Made by a program: the position numbers and the translations under genes. A stretch of 64,000 nt of DNA from an uncultured bacterium (GTDB lineage: Bacteria > Patescibacteriota > Gracilibacteria > Absconditabacterales > Absconditicoccaceae): positions 62,001-126,000 of the forward strand of contig CAMVOC010000001.1 of the NCBI GenBank assembly GCA_947169045.1, in the 5' to 3' direction. Each line of letters opens with the position of its first letter. Within the stretch, counting starts at the first letter, position 1. The notes under the pieces are model-generated. The model was not told the origin of the DNA. It did not search any database and saw nothing but the letters and a program-made list of their open reading frames with translations. Positions 9,672-21,046 of the stretch are shown here, one piece after another.

Positions 9672-11156
9672 CTATTGTTCCACCCACTCCATAAAAACTT
9701 GAAAATCATGATGAATATTCTCATCGGTTTTCAGCTTTTTTTCTATATTTTTGATAGCATAAATTGCCGTCGCATGGTTTTTCCCTCCAAAATAATCGCT
9801 CGTTTTTTCTAGAGTCCATTTGAAATATTGCTTCGCAATCAGCATCAAAATCTGTCTCGCTGTAGTAATCTCCTTTTTCCTGCTATCAGACTTAAGTTCT
9901 GCAACAGAAAGTCCATAATAATTTGCTACCATCTCTACAAGATGATCGAATGAAGAATCAGATTTTTTATTCTGTTGAAAGGCAACTTCTGGAGTAATCT
10001 TTTGTGTAACAGTGCTATAACCTAACGTCTGTAGGCAAGCTTCAACGTCTTCTTGAGAGACCTCCTTCCCTGAAAGCTTTTTCCTCGTAAGCAAAATATT
10101 TAATGCTCCTTCCAACTCACGCACATTCGTAGTAATTTTTTCAGCAATTAAAGAAAGTAGATCAAAATCAATCATTTCATCTTTCGCATCAAGTTTCGAC
10201 TGCAGAATCGCAATTCTCGTTTCAAAATCCGGAGCCTGAATATCTGCCACCAAACCTAAAGCAAACCTACTTCTCAATCTACTTTCAATCCCAATCAGCT
10301 CCTTCGGAGGGCAGTCAGAGGACATAATAACCTGCTTTTTCTTCATATGAAAATCATTGAAAATATTATGGAACACTTCTTGCGTCTTATCTTTCCCCGC
10401 CAAGAACTGAATATCATCAATCAGCAAAACATCTACATCATCAAATTTTCTCATTAAATTCGTCAACTTATTACCTCTAATCGCCTGCACAATTTCATCC
10501 ACCAATTTTGTAGATGGCAAATACACCGCAACTTTCCTCGGATCGTTCGTTACAATTTCATTCGCAATGGCCTGCATCAAATGGGTCTTCCCCAATCCAA
10601 CATTTCCATACAGAAAGAGGGGATTGTAAGTAGTTCCAGGATTCTCTGCAACAGCTTTCGCCGCAGAAAAAGCGAATTGATTATTCGCTCCCGCAATAAA
10701 ATTATCAAATCTAAAATGAGGATCAAACAAAATACCAAAATAAGACGATAATTCTGACTTAATTTCTTGTCCCTTCTTCCCTTGAGCACTCGCATTTGAA
10801 GAGGAATCTTTGATATTCAAAAGTTTCTTGAGATCAATAAGCAACGGAGATCCATTAGAAAAAGGCGGATAGACAACATATTCTACCTCAAACTGAGGAT
10901 GATAAAGCTCATGAACTGCCTCTTTGATAGATTTATGAAAAATTTTCTTTGCCTGCGTAAGAGCAAATTCATTCGCGAAACCAATATACAGCTTTTTTTC
11001 TCCTTCTTCGATATTTACCAGTCCAGCTTTAGGCAAAAAGGCTAAAAGTTTTTTAGGATCATGCTGAGAAGTAAGATGAAGAATAATATTTGTTCGAAGT
11101 TCCGTAAGATGAGTTCTTTTCTCTTCGGAATACGTTTCAGGAAGATCAAGAAGCAT
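9672..11156 (-). CDS. dnaA: Chromosomal replication initiator DnaA
   Basis: NPLFLYGNVGLGKTHLMQAIANE, VLLIDDIQFLAGKDKTQE, RLRSRFALGLVADI, ITTARQILMLIAKQY, FGGKNHATAIYAIKNIE; start chosen at MLLDLPETYSEE. Confidence 0.95.
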   Translation of the reverse strand: MLLDLPETYSEEKRTHLTELRTNIILHLTSQHDPKKLLAFLPKAGLVNIEEGEKKLYIGFANEFALTQAKKIFHKSIKEAVHELYHPQFEVEYVVYPPFSNGSPLLIDLKKLLNIKDSSSNASAQGKKGQEIKSELSSYFGILFDPHFRFDNFIAGANNQFAFSAAKAVAENPGTTYNPLFLYGNVGLGKTHLMQAIANEIVTNDPRKVAVYLPSTKLVDEIVQAIRGNKLTNLMRKFDDVDVLLIDDIQFLAGKDKTQEVFHNIFNDFHMKKKQVIMSSDCPPKELIGIESRLRSRFALGLVADIQAPDFETRIAILQSKLDAKDEMIDFDLLSLIAEKITTNVRELEGALNILLTRKKLSGKEVSQEDVEACLQTLGYSTVTQKITPEVAFQQNKKSDSSFDHLVEMVANYYGLSVAELKSDSRKKEITTARQILMLIAKQYFKWTLEKTSDYFGGKNHATAIYAIKNIEKKLKTDENIHHDFQVFMEWVEQ

Positions 11157-11243
11157 ATACAAATAAGAAACACTAAATAAAAAGCTGATTTTTACCAAAG
11201 AGAGTAAAAAAGCAAAAATGACGCTCAACCTGGAAGATTTCCA

Positions 11244-11780
11244 TTAAACTTTCTGCAAAACCACATATCACACATACTGTCGTGCATTTTTTTCTCCTGA
11301 TACAGGATTACGATACTCACCAAAATCTTTAATCATAAAATAACCTCCAAGCTCCTTAAAATCCACTAAATCATACTGATACAATCACGGTTCCTTTTGC
11401 ATTAAATAGGATTTTGGAGTATGATACGTCAAGAAAATCATTCCTCAACGATTAAGATATTTATACATTTTAGGTAAGAGATTCTCGATAATGTACTCTT
11501 TTTTATAGTACATCACAATATGCTTCATAATAATGAAATCATACTTTTTTTTGAATTCAAAGTTTTCAACTGTCGTATCAAAAAAGGTAATATTAGGATG
11601 ATCTTTGAGATAATCAGGATATTCATTATGTGCAGACACATCATCTACGACATCTACATGAGCTCCATAACTTGCAGCCAACAAACTAAAATATCCCTTT
11701 CTCGCTCTGAGATCTAGAATCTCTTTGGGTTGATGGAGTTGAATCAATCCACTCACAAGCTTTGCCCCTTCCATATCCAT
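11244..11780 (-). CDS. Small SAM methyltransferase-like protein
   Basis: EILDLRARKGYFSLLAASYGAHVDVVD, YDFIIMKHIVMYY; extended past TGA codons to TAA at 11244. Confidence 0.65.
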
Positions 11781-11805
11781 AAAAATAAAGAATAAAAAGC
11801 TGATG

Positions 11806-12315
11806 TTATCTAAAGAAATCGTCCAATCTCAAAATATCTACTCACGGTCTCGTTTCTCACAAATCATCCAACGTAAAATCATGAATTTTCTCACTATAAC
11901 AATAACACAGATCTTCAATCAATACAATATTTAATTCACGATCATATGCTTCCTCTACAAGCATTCTCACCGTCAAATTAGTAGGGATTCCAGCTACGAC
12001 AATGTTCTGAATACCTTTAAGTTCCTGATCCAAATTGGTACGAAAGAACGGAGAAAGCTTCGAAATACGAATTAACGTCTCATTTTCCAGAGGAGCTAGC
12101 TCAGAAACCGTCTGAGAGAGAGGATTATCTGGAGCGAAAGGTCCTTCTTCCTCCTGATGATTAATAAAAATCACTTTATATCCCATTTCTCTAGCACTCG
12201 TAAGTAAATACGAAGCACCTTCTAAAAGGAGATCCATTCAACGAAGATAAAAATCAGATTTTTTATCTCTTCGAGCTTCCTGATAGCCAACAAAAATCAA
12301 AGCGGTATCTGTCAT
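11806..12315 (-). CDS. Isochorismatase/cysteine hydrolase-like protein
   Basis: MTDTALIFVGYQE..., GYKVIFINHQEE, NIVVAGIPTNLTVRMLVEEAYDRELNIVLIEDLC. Confidence 0.65.
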
Positions 12316-12455
12316 GCTAAGAGAAGTTAATGGATAAAAAGGAAGTCATTCCAACTTCCTTCAGACTATACGATTATGAAAACAAAAAACAACACAAGTT
12401 TTTTATCACAAAAACAACAGACAACAACTAGAAATATAAAGATAAGGGAAAATTC

Positions 12456-13880
12456 CTACACTCTCGTAATTCTAATCAAAGGATCTTTATTTTCTCCTCT
12501 CTGTTTATCTCCAACAATAACAATTTTCTCTCACGGAGTAATAAATCTTTTTTTCAAAAGGAGTTTTATGGCTAATTCTTGATTTTCTGAAGTATGCTCA
12601 GCCCATTCTTGCAATTTAATCCCTTGCACAGCGTACAAAATACGCATTTGATCAATAACACTTTGAGAAGTCGTGAAAGCAAATATTTGCTGATTAGGAT
12701 GTAATCCAGAAATAATTTTTGGAAATTTTCCCGTATGAGTAAACACGATCATCGTTTTTATCTTCAATTCGTCGGCCAACAGTAAGGCATGTTTTACAAT
12801 CAGCCTTTTTTCTTCACTGAGAGCATCATCTCCAATCTGCGTAAAATTACTATGCGAACAAGACAAATACTTTTCGGCTTCTTGAATTGTTCTTTTCATC
12901 AGTTGAACAGACTCAACAGGATATTTTCCGACCGCTGTCTCTTCAGAAAGCATCAAACAATCAGCCCCCATTTCTACGGAATGATATACATCAGAGACTT
13001 CAGCTCTCGTTGGGAAAGGAGCATGCACCATACTTTTTAAAAGTTCAGTCGCCATAATACAAGTTTTTCCATATCTATCACAAATTTCAAGGAGTTGTCT
13101 CTGCACATACGGCAATTCTTGAATAGGAATTTCCAATCAGAGATCTCACCTAGCAATCATAATACCATCGGAAATCTGCACAATTTCTTCAATATTAGCA
13201 ATTCCTTCCTGATTCTCAATTTTTGCAATCACTTGAGGAACGGTATCTTTTAATCCCTGATGCCTAACCAAAAAATTCTTCATTTCAGCGACATTTTCCT
13301 TGGTTCTAACAAAAGATGCTGCAATATAATCAATCCCATGTTCCAAAGCAAATAATAAATCTGACTCATCTTTAGAGGTCATCCCCGGCAATTGTAACGA
13401 TATTCCAGGAAAGTTCATATGCCTACGACTACCAATTTCACAATCATCTTCTGATGTAACAAGCAAATAATCACTGGTAACCTGTTCTACAGATACATGC
13501 ATCAATCCACTATCCAACACAATATGGTTTCAAACCTGCAATTCTGCAAGAAGAGGAGGATAGTCACAAAATAAATCGGACTCCTTCGTCATCTTAGCTT
13601 CATCTACAAAAATACGAAATTTTTCACCTTTTTTATAAAAATAAGATTCTTTCCTAACTCCAGTCCTAATTTCAGGTCATTTGGTATCCAATAAAAGTCC
13701 AAGATTCGTTTTCCCCTCATCATTTAACCTATGAATAAGGTCAATCAAAGGTTGAGTAGTTTCTTGTTGTGCATGAGAAAAATTAAATCTGACAATATTC
13801 ACGCCCGCATCAGCTAAAGCGATCAATTTAGCTTCATCGTATTGATCAGTAATAGTTGCGATAATTTTTGTTTTAGTCAT
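12456..13880 (-). CDS. pyk: Pyruvate kinase
   Basis: MTKTKIIATI, GVNIVRFNFSHA, LLDTK[G]PEIRTG, VIAKIENQEGI, DGIMIAR[G]DL[G]LEIP, EVSDVYHSVEMGADCLMLSEETAVGKYP. Confidence 0.93.
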
Positions 13881-14004
13881 GAAAGATAAGTAAGAACAAG
13901 TAAAATATTTCCCCATATGCACCGTAAAACATCATTATATTATAATCAAAACTGCCTTTTCTTGCAAATTTTTGATGATATCGTATGATCAGACTTATTT
14001 CCCC

Positions 14005-14032
14005 TTGATTTTCGTCAAAAAAAGAGTATACT
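14005..14032 (+). promoter_or_regulatory. Promoter of rpsB
   Basis: TTGATT-N16-TATACT. Confidence 0.6.
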
Positions 14033-14139
14033 AATAGCATTCTCACAAAGAAATTGTCTTCGAAGACCGCCCTTTAAGCACATGATGTATGAGGTCGCAA
14101 TTCAGCTTTTCTTTGCTTTTATTCTTATTATTTGTGTAA

Positions 14140-14802
14140 ATGGCAATCACTGCAAATCAAGTTGTAGAGGCAAAAGCCCACATCGCATCATTAAAAAATG
14201 AATCTCATCCAAAAACTGCACCTTATCGAGCAGAAGTTAACAAAGGATTAGTTGTTCTCAACCCAGAAATCGTTGCAGAACAAATCAACAACATCCATGA
14301 CAGGATCGCAGAAGCAAAAAAACTCTGAAAAGAAATCTTGGTAGTATCAGAAAAGAAAATGTACGCTTCAGACCTAGAAAATCTTGCGAAAAAAGCTTGA
14401 TTCGCATATCTTGACTACAAAATCCCTGGAGGATTCTTAACAAACTTCAATACATTCAAAAAAAGAATCGATACCATCAATGATATGGAAAGATTTATGT
14501 CTTCAGATGAATATAACACACTGACAAAAAAAGAGCAACTTATTTATCAGAGGAAATTCGCAAGAGTAAATAAGATTTACAAAGGAGTGACAAAACTTAC
14601 CAAAAGACCAGATATCGTCATCATTCTCGATGGAGCAATGCTCGACGTATTACTTGATGAAGCTGTAAAGATTCCAGAACTCGAAACAATCGTAATCGCT
14701 TCTTCCAATTTCCCTCGTTATCGAGATGAGAAATCTATCATTATGACAAATGTTAACTCACATAAAGCAATCGATTTTGTAATGAAGAATATTTTCGCAT
14801 AA
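14140..14802 (+). CDS. rpsB: 30S ribosomal protein S2
   Basis: ILVVSEKKMYASDLENLAKKA, IPGGFLTNFNTFKKRI, KRPDIVIILDGAM; two in-frame TGA. Confidence 0.85.
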
Positions 14803-14847
14803 CATTCAAACTTATTATATTATTATAAACCATTTTTATTATCCTTG

Positions 14848-14879
14848 AGACTTAAGGTATATTGCCTTGAGTCTTTTTT
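14848..14879 (+). terminator. Rho-independent terminator of rpsB
   Basis: AGACTTAAGG-tatattg-CCTTGAGTCTTTTTT. Confidence 0.75.
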
Positions 14880-14951
14880 CTTTGCAAAAAAGAAGAAAAA
14901 TCATATACTCGCAATTCTTTCCTTTCAGTAATTTTACTCACATACACAAAA

Positions 14952-15548
14952 ATGCCAAAGTATACCACCATTTGAATTGACTGCGATGACGTCCTATCAG
15001 ATACCATGAATACCTTATTAACGACACCCTTTTTCACAGAGAAAAAAGTAACAAAAGCTGACATCACCAGCTATAATCTACGAGAAATACCAAAATTAAA
15101 CGTTTCAATAGCACAAGGATATGAGATATTTCGTAATTTTTGCATTTCTGAAGACTTTCGAAGAATGCGCCCTCTACCTGGAGCAAGAGAAAAGTTAGAG
15201 ACTTGGAAAAAAGAAAACAAAAAGCTGATTATCATCACGTGAAGATCCGCCGACCGAAAACCTCAGACAGTGAAACGATTAAATCAGTATTTCCCTGGTA
15301 TTTTTCATCCTGAAAATATCATCTTCGCCGAAGAACTAACAAACAAAGAAAAAAGTAAAGTAGAACTCTGCCAAGAAGCAGGAATCGAAATTATGATAGA
15401 AGATAGACTTCCCATCACACAAGAACTTGCAAAACACGGAATTCCTAGCATTCTTTTCGACACCCCGCGAAGCAAACTACCAGCAGGAGAAACAGAAAAT
15501 CCACTCATTACAAGAGTTCGCAACTGGGATGAAATTGAAATATCATAA
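14952..15548 (+). CDS. HAD-superfamily 5'-nucleotidase-like phosphatase
   Basis: TTIGIDCDDVLSDTMN, LIIIT[G]RSADRKPQ, IEIMIEDRLPI. Confidence 0.75.
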
Positions 15549-15553
15549 AAGAA

Positions 15554-18511
15554 TTACTTTTGAGTCCAAACCACTCTCTTTTCCCCATTAATATCCTTAA
15601 ACTCTTTTGCCTTCACCGTAATCTTATCTCACGGATTATAATACTTTTTCCAGTCCACACCCCCCTCAATCGGAGCAATCCAATTTTTATGAAGTAATCA
15701 TTCTACACCTTTTACCGTCACAAAAATTCCATAATTATAAATCAGTTTTACATATCCATCATACGTATCTCCCAATACAATATCATTAACCGTAAATCCT
15801 GTCTGTCCTCACGCAGAAGGAGTAGAAAGAGCTGTTTTAGACGATGATTTTTCATAACGTTGAGAAGGAGTAACCTCCACAGCAGAAGAAGAGTCTCAAA
15901 CAGATTTCTTCAGATCCGCATTCACCACCCAAACCATCGGCATTTTCGCATCAGCATCCAGTCACAATAAATCACTCATATTCGCCAATTGTTGCTTTAC
16001 TGCAGCCTTACTTCCAACCCAAATAACCAAAGGATCTTCTCCTAAGGTTTTCTCGTTGTGTTGATAGCTTGCAACAGCAAATTTCAGCTTTTTACCATCT
16101 TCTACCTCAATTTCGTCACCAGCCTTAAATTGTCTCGTCGCCACTTCATCTAAACCTTTTGGCTTCTCAAAAAAGACATATTTAAACGCCTGATGTTCTA
16201 AATCCATAACCATTCCATCAGCCTTTTTATCTCCGAACGAAAGCTCATCAAATCTCCACATATTCTGCTGAATTTCAAAGTCTCCAAGAACTTTTGCTTC
16301 TTCTGGAGTTAACCCCAAGCCCTCAAGTTTACTTTTCTCTGCGATTTTTTCTTGAAGTGAAAACGTCCTTTTCCCCCATGCATTCAAAAGATTTTCCAGT
16401 TGTCAACGCTCCATTGAATATCTTTGACGAGATTGCTTACGAATTTTCTCAATATGTTCTACGTCACCTTCTGCAGGATACGGAGGCAACGTCTTCATAC
16501 TAAACGGATCTGAACTAATTCCATCAATCATCAGCCTCGTATAAGCAGTGTATTTAGGCAAAGAAATCAGATCATTTGTCCCTACCAGTTCTTTAAACTG
16601 AGAAGTCATAACTGCCGCATCATCATACCCAAGGGTAAAACTCACAATAGTACCCACATTTCCAAAAATAGCATTTTTAATCTCTTCGGTGAGCTGAGAA
16701 GTATACTGATTTGCGACAATAAGAGATAACTTATACTTTCTCGCTTCTGATAAAATCGTTGCAAACGAATCAGTCGCAAAATTCTGAAACTCATCAATGT
16801 ACAGATAGAATGGTCTACGTAAATGTGCAGCCATATCAGCCCTTGCCATCGCATCAATCTGAATTTTAGTAACCAAGAGAGAACCAATCATATTTGCATT
16901 ATCTTCTCCAATTTTTCCTTTTGAAAGATTTACAAGCACAATTTTCCCTTCATCCATTGCTTTTCTCATACTCAAACGAGAACGCGGTTGTCAAAAAACA
17001 TTTCTAACAAGTCTAGAAGATAGGAACTGTCCTACCTTATTGGTAATTGGACCGACAGCCTCTTCTCTCTGCTTATCTGGCCATTTATTAAATTCTTTAT
17101 TCCAGAAATTCAAAACTACAGAATCCTGCACATAAGAAATGACTTCTTCACGAAAATCTTTATCCGTCAATACTCTCAAAATATGCATCAAAGTAGCGTT
17201 AGGATAATTCACAAGAGACAAAACGACATTTCTTAAAATATATTCTAGCCTTGGACCCCACGAATTACCAAAAAGTTTCTGAAACGTAGACACCACTCCA
17301 GAAGCAATTCTATTCCTTTCATCTTCATTATCTGCCTGCAACAGATTAAAACCAATAGGATACTCCGTATCGGACAAATCAAACAAAATCACATCATTAA
17401 TCCTATGAGACGGAACCGATTCAATGATTTGATCTACAAGTTCTCCATGTGGATCCAGTACACAAACCCCATTCCCAACTTGCATATCAGAGATAATCAT
17501 ATTGGAAATAAAGGTTGACTTTCCCGTACCGGTTTTCCCCACGATATACACATGCCTAAATTTATCTTCTTCTTGGATTCCAAACCTAATTTTATCTCCT
17601 CTATAATCAGTATCTCCCAAAATCGTTAATTTTTTCAAATCAGGATGCCTTTCAACATCAGGAAGATTGGTAGGGAAAGGCAATTTACGATAAAGCGTAT
17701 ATTCTAATCCCTTTACAAAGTTTATTTTCGTAGGCAAATGGAAAAAATTCACCACTTCATCAAACATACAGTGATTCCAAACCTGTTTTGGAGAACTTAC
17801 CACCTTCCCATTAGAAATAAAAGGAGCAAAAACTGAATTCAAAATTTTGGGAAGGCTATCCTTGACGTACACATCTTCACTAACAATCGCATAGGAAAGA
17901 GCAAAATAAATCTGCTTTTTCTTCTCTTTTTCTTTTCATTTAGCGTCAGAATCTTTACCTACAGCATCCTTTCCATCTTTCTTCTCAACAACCCATACCC
18001 ATCTCATAAACTTCTTAAAAAGTTCCCACGCTTGTTGCCAAGCGCTTTCTTCCAACGTAAAAGTATAGTCAAAAAAGAGGTCTAACCTAGAATGTTTATC
18101 GATATTTTGAAACACTGCCAAGAGATCATTCATAGGATCTAAATAAGAACCCTCTTTTTGAAATTGATCCCTAGATTTAAATTGCTGGTCTTTCTCAAAA
18201 CTAATTCGAGTCTTTTCTTTTCAAAATTTCGGTACAGAGACTTCCGAAAGGTCAGAGGTAGGAAAACTAGAATAAAAAGTATTCTCAAAATAATTCTTAA
18301 AACTCGTCGGAAGTTTTACAAAAAACTTAATAGACTGACTATTCCCACTTATCACAAAAGAAATCTGCTTTTCCTTGAGAGAAATAAGGTTTTCAACTAT
18401 TTTTTCTCGATGCTGAATCCCTCTATCATTATCCTTAAAAGGCTTAATCTGAAAATACGTATTTTTACGAGGTTTAGCAGAGTTTTTAGGTTCCAAAGCA
18501 GTTTCTGTCAT
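15554..18511 (-). CDS. VirD4/TraD/DUF87-like conjugation-type ATPase with C-terminal S1 RNA-binding domain
   Basis: RHVYIVGKTGTGKSTFISNMI (Walker A), GVCVLDPHGELVDQII, FYLYIDEFQNFATDSFATILSEARKYKLSLIVANQY; C-term TYDGYVKLIYNYGIFVTVKGVEGLLHKNWI...YYNPGDKITVKAKEFKDINGEKRVV. All fragments in one frame, separated only by TGA. Confidence 0.85.
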
Positions 18512-18703
18512 GAAATAAGATACTTTATGTTTTAAAAAGAGAAATATATTTTTATTGTAGAGACGTTCAGCCTCTAAGGTCTATTTTTATTATATACATT
18601 TTTTTACAAAAAGCAAGGGGTTTGTAATAAAATCATTTTTTACTCTTGTTTTTTACCCTCAAAAAGATATACAAGAATCATATTTTATTTTACATTTATT
18701 TCA

Positions 18704-19168
18704 ATGAAAAAATTTTCGTTATTCGCATTGCTCGGAGCATCTCTAGTACTCGTTGGATGCTGAACACAAACAGAAACACAAGACCAAAATGAAAACTTAG
18801 ACACAGAAACTACTCAAACAACTAACAACTTCGCTGCTGAAGTTTGTAACAATTATTTCGACATTTTAGATTGTACTCTTAGAACTCAAGTTCCAGAAGA
18901 TCAACAAGCTGAAATCGCAGCTACAGTTGAACAAACTAAAGAAGCTCGAAAAGCATTAGACCCAGCTACACAAGAAGCTACTTGTCAAGCAGCTTGGGAT
19001 AACGAAATCCTTCCTCAAGCAGATTTGTACAATTCTTTTGGATGTCCAGTTCCAACTACAGAAGTTGAACTCTCTGACACTACTACAGAAGAAACAACTC
19101 CAGCTGAAGAGACTACTGAAGAAGTTACTGAAGAAGTTACTGAAGTATTAGAAGCTACAGCTGAGTAA
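18704..19168 (+). CDS. Small lipoprotein, Thr/Glu-rich C-terminus (absent from the ORF track)
   Basis: MKKFSLFALLGASLVLVGC[G]TQTETQ... lipobox LVGC followed by a TGA-Gly. Confidence 0.75.
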
Positions 19169-19192
19169 AAATCATAAAAAAGCAAATGCAAG

Positions 19193-19217
19193 ACTCCGCT
19201 TTCGCGGAGTTTTTTTA
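19193..19217 (+). terminator. Rho-independent terminator
   Basis: ACTCCGC-TTTC-GCGGAGTTTTTTT. Confidence 0.9.
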
Positions 19218-19220
19218 TTC

Positions 19221-19248
19221 TTGAAAATAAAATCTTTTTCCATATAAT
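19221..19248 (+). promoter_or_regulatory. Sigma70-like promoter
   Basis: TTGAAA-N16-TATAAT. Confidence 0.75.
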
Positions 19249-19281
19249 GTCAACAACATATACCGCACGCTTTTTAGTCAT

Positions 19282-20466
19282 GTGCAGAAGATGATCAAAA
19301 AACGAATAGTAGCGACTTTTTCTTTGGAATCTTTTCTATTTTCCCTAGTGCCATCTACTACGTTAGCACGATTTGAACACCCCGGAAAGTCTTTTTCCAC
19401 GGTATTTGCTACACAAGTAGAATATCAATACGATGGATACAGCACACCTCCTTCTCCCGTCAAAGTAAAAAAAGGGCTTGTTCCTACAGATGCAGAGACG
19501 ATGACTATCCAACGATCAGGAGAAACTCAAAAAAAGACGTTTAATAGCCCCGTACATCAGCGAAGAGATTACACATTAACATTTAGTCTCAATTACCATA
19601 ATATCGAATCCGGACAAAATCACTACCGAATAAGCTTTCGAAAAGAAGACAAACTCTTAGAAATCCAGCAATTCGAAATCAATGCCACATACAAAGAAAT
19701 CCCTTTACAAGGCAAGAAGGAATCTTCTCTCCTGATCAACGACCTACGAACCGAAAATACAGTCCCTTTACTGATAAAATACGAAGATACCTACAAAATT
19801 ATTACTCCACCGTATCTCTACGACCCGAAAACTCCTTACATTATCCAAGCGACAAATTTAAAAAAAGATAGAAAAAAAAGCAGATTTACCTACGCAGATA
19901 TCCGATTAAACGGCGAATTTATCATTTCATCGTTTCCTTACGAATTTCAAGATGCTGGAGGTTGAAATTCTACAACTTTTTCATATGATAACAAGAATCA
20001 TCAGCTGACCGTCACACGACAATGAGCAGATGAATGCGGATATTCACGAGGGACGAAAAGTATTTCCACGGAGACAAAAAACACCTCTCTCAACTTAACG
20101 ATTTCCAAAAATCAAGCCAAAAGACAAGATGGAGTAGTCCTAACCTACAAAAATAATAAAAAATTAGAACTATTCCCAGAAATCAAAAAGGGAGAAAAAA
20201 CTGACATCTACGCATTAAAATATCGTTATTCTATCAAGAAAAACAATCAACGACAAGAAGTCATCGAAGGATATGTCTTCAAAAACCAAAAAATGACGAA
20301 AAATAATCACGAAGACAGTACTTGCGGACCAGAAACCTTAGAATATCATTTCGATGCAAAAACGATGCAACTCTTCGTAGAGAGAAGCGAAAATATCTGA
20401 GGTAAAGCAGAAACATACACGCGAGAAGTAGAAAAAATCCCAAGTTTTTACCGCATCAGACACTAA
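19282..20466 (+). CDS. Secreted hypothetical protein
   Basis: N-terminal signal-like segment; one frame through TGA codons to TAA. Confidence 0.65.
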
Positions 20467-20509
20467 CCATTATCCACATCAGCTTTTTATTTCTTATTAT
20501 GTTATTATC

Positions 20510-20887
20510 ATGGGAATGTTCGACAAACTTAATCAAATGTGAGATATGAAAAAAATGTACGACAAGTACAAACAACTCGAAAAAGCACTCAAAAACCTAG
20601 TTATTAGAGCCAAAGAGGGGAAATACAATGACAACGGAGAAGAAAAAGACGCAGTCATTATCGATATTTCAGGAGAGATGAAAATCAAAGACCTAAAAAT
20701 CAATGATATAGCACTTCTCAATCCTGCTAAACCACACGAGCTCGAGGAACTCCTCATAAAAGCTATCCAGAAAGCACAAAACAAAGCCCAAGAAGTCGTT
20801 GCAGAAAAGACAAAAGAGATTTTGTGAGTAGATACCAATGATCTCGCAGGAATGTTAGGTGGAGGAGGACTCCCAGGACTCAATTAA
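20510..20887 (+). CDS. ybaB: YbaB/EbfC family nucleoid-associated protein
   Basis: MGMFDKLNQM[G]DMKKMYDKYKQLEKAL..., C-term GGGGLPGL. Confidence 0.8.
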
Positions 20888-21046
20888 AATATCAATCATT
20901 CATCAGCCCTCTCTTGATACATAACAAGAGAGGTTTTTCTATCAGAGTAAATGAGAGAATTGACTTGATTTTCCTCTAAAAAAAAGTAAGAAAAAGCTGA
21001 ATAAAGTGCATATCTGCTTTTTATTTTTTCACCGTTTCATCTGAAA

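Noticed and set aside
9672-11300. Replication origin next to dnaA
   Set aside because: No cluster of DnaA boxes around dnaA and no dnaN neighbour; perfect TTATCCACA words at 20470, 26802 and 60805 are isolated. GC skew could not be computed here.
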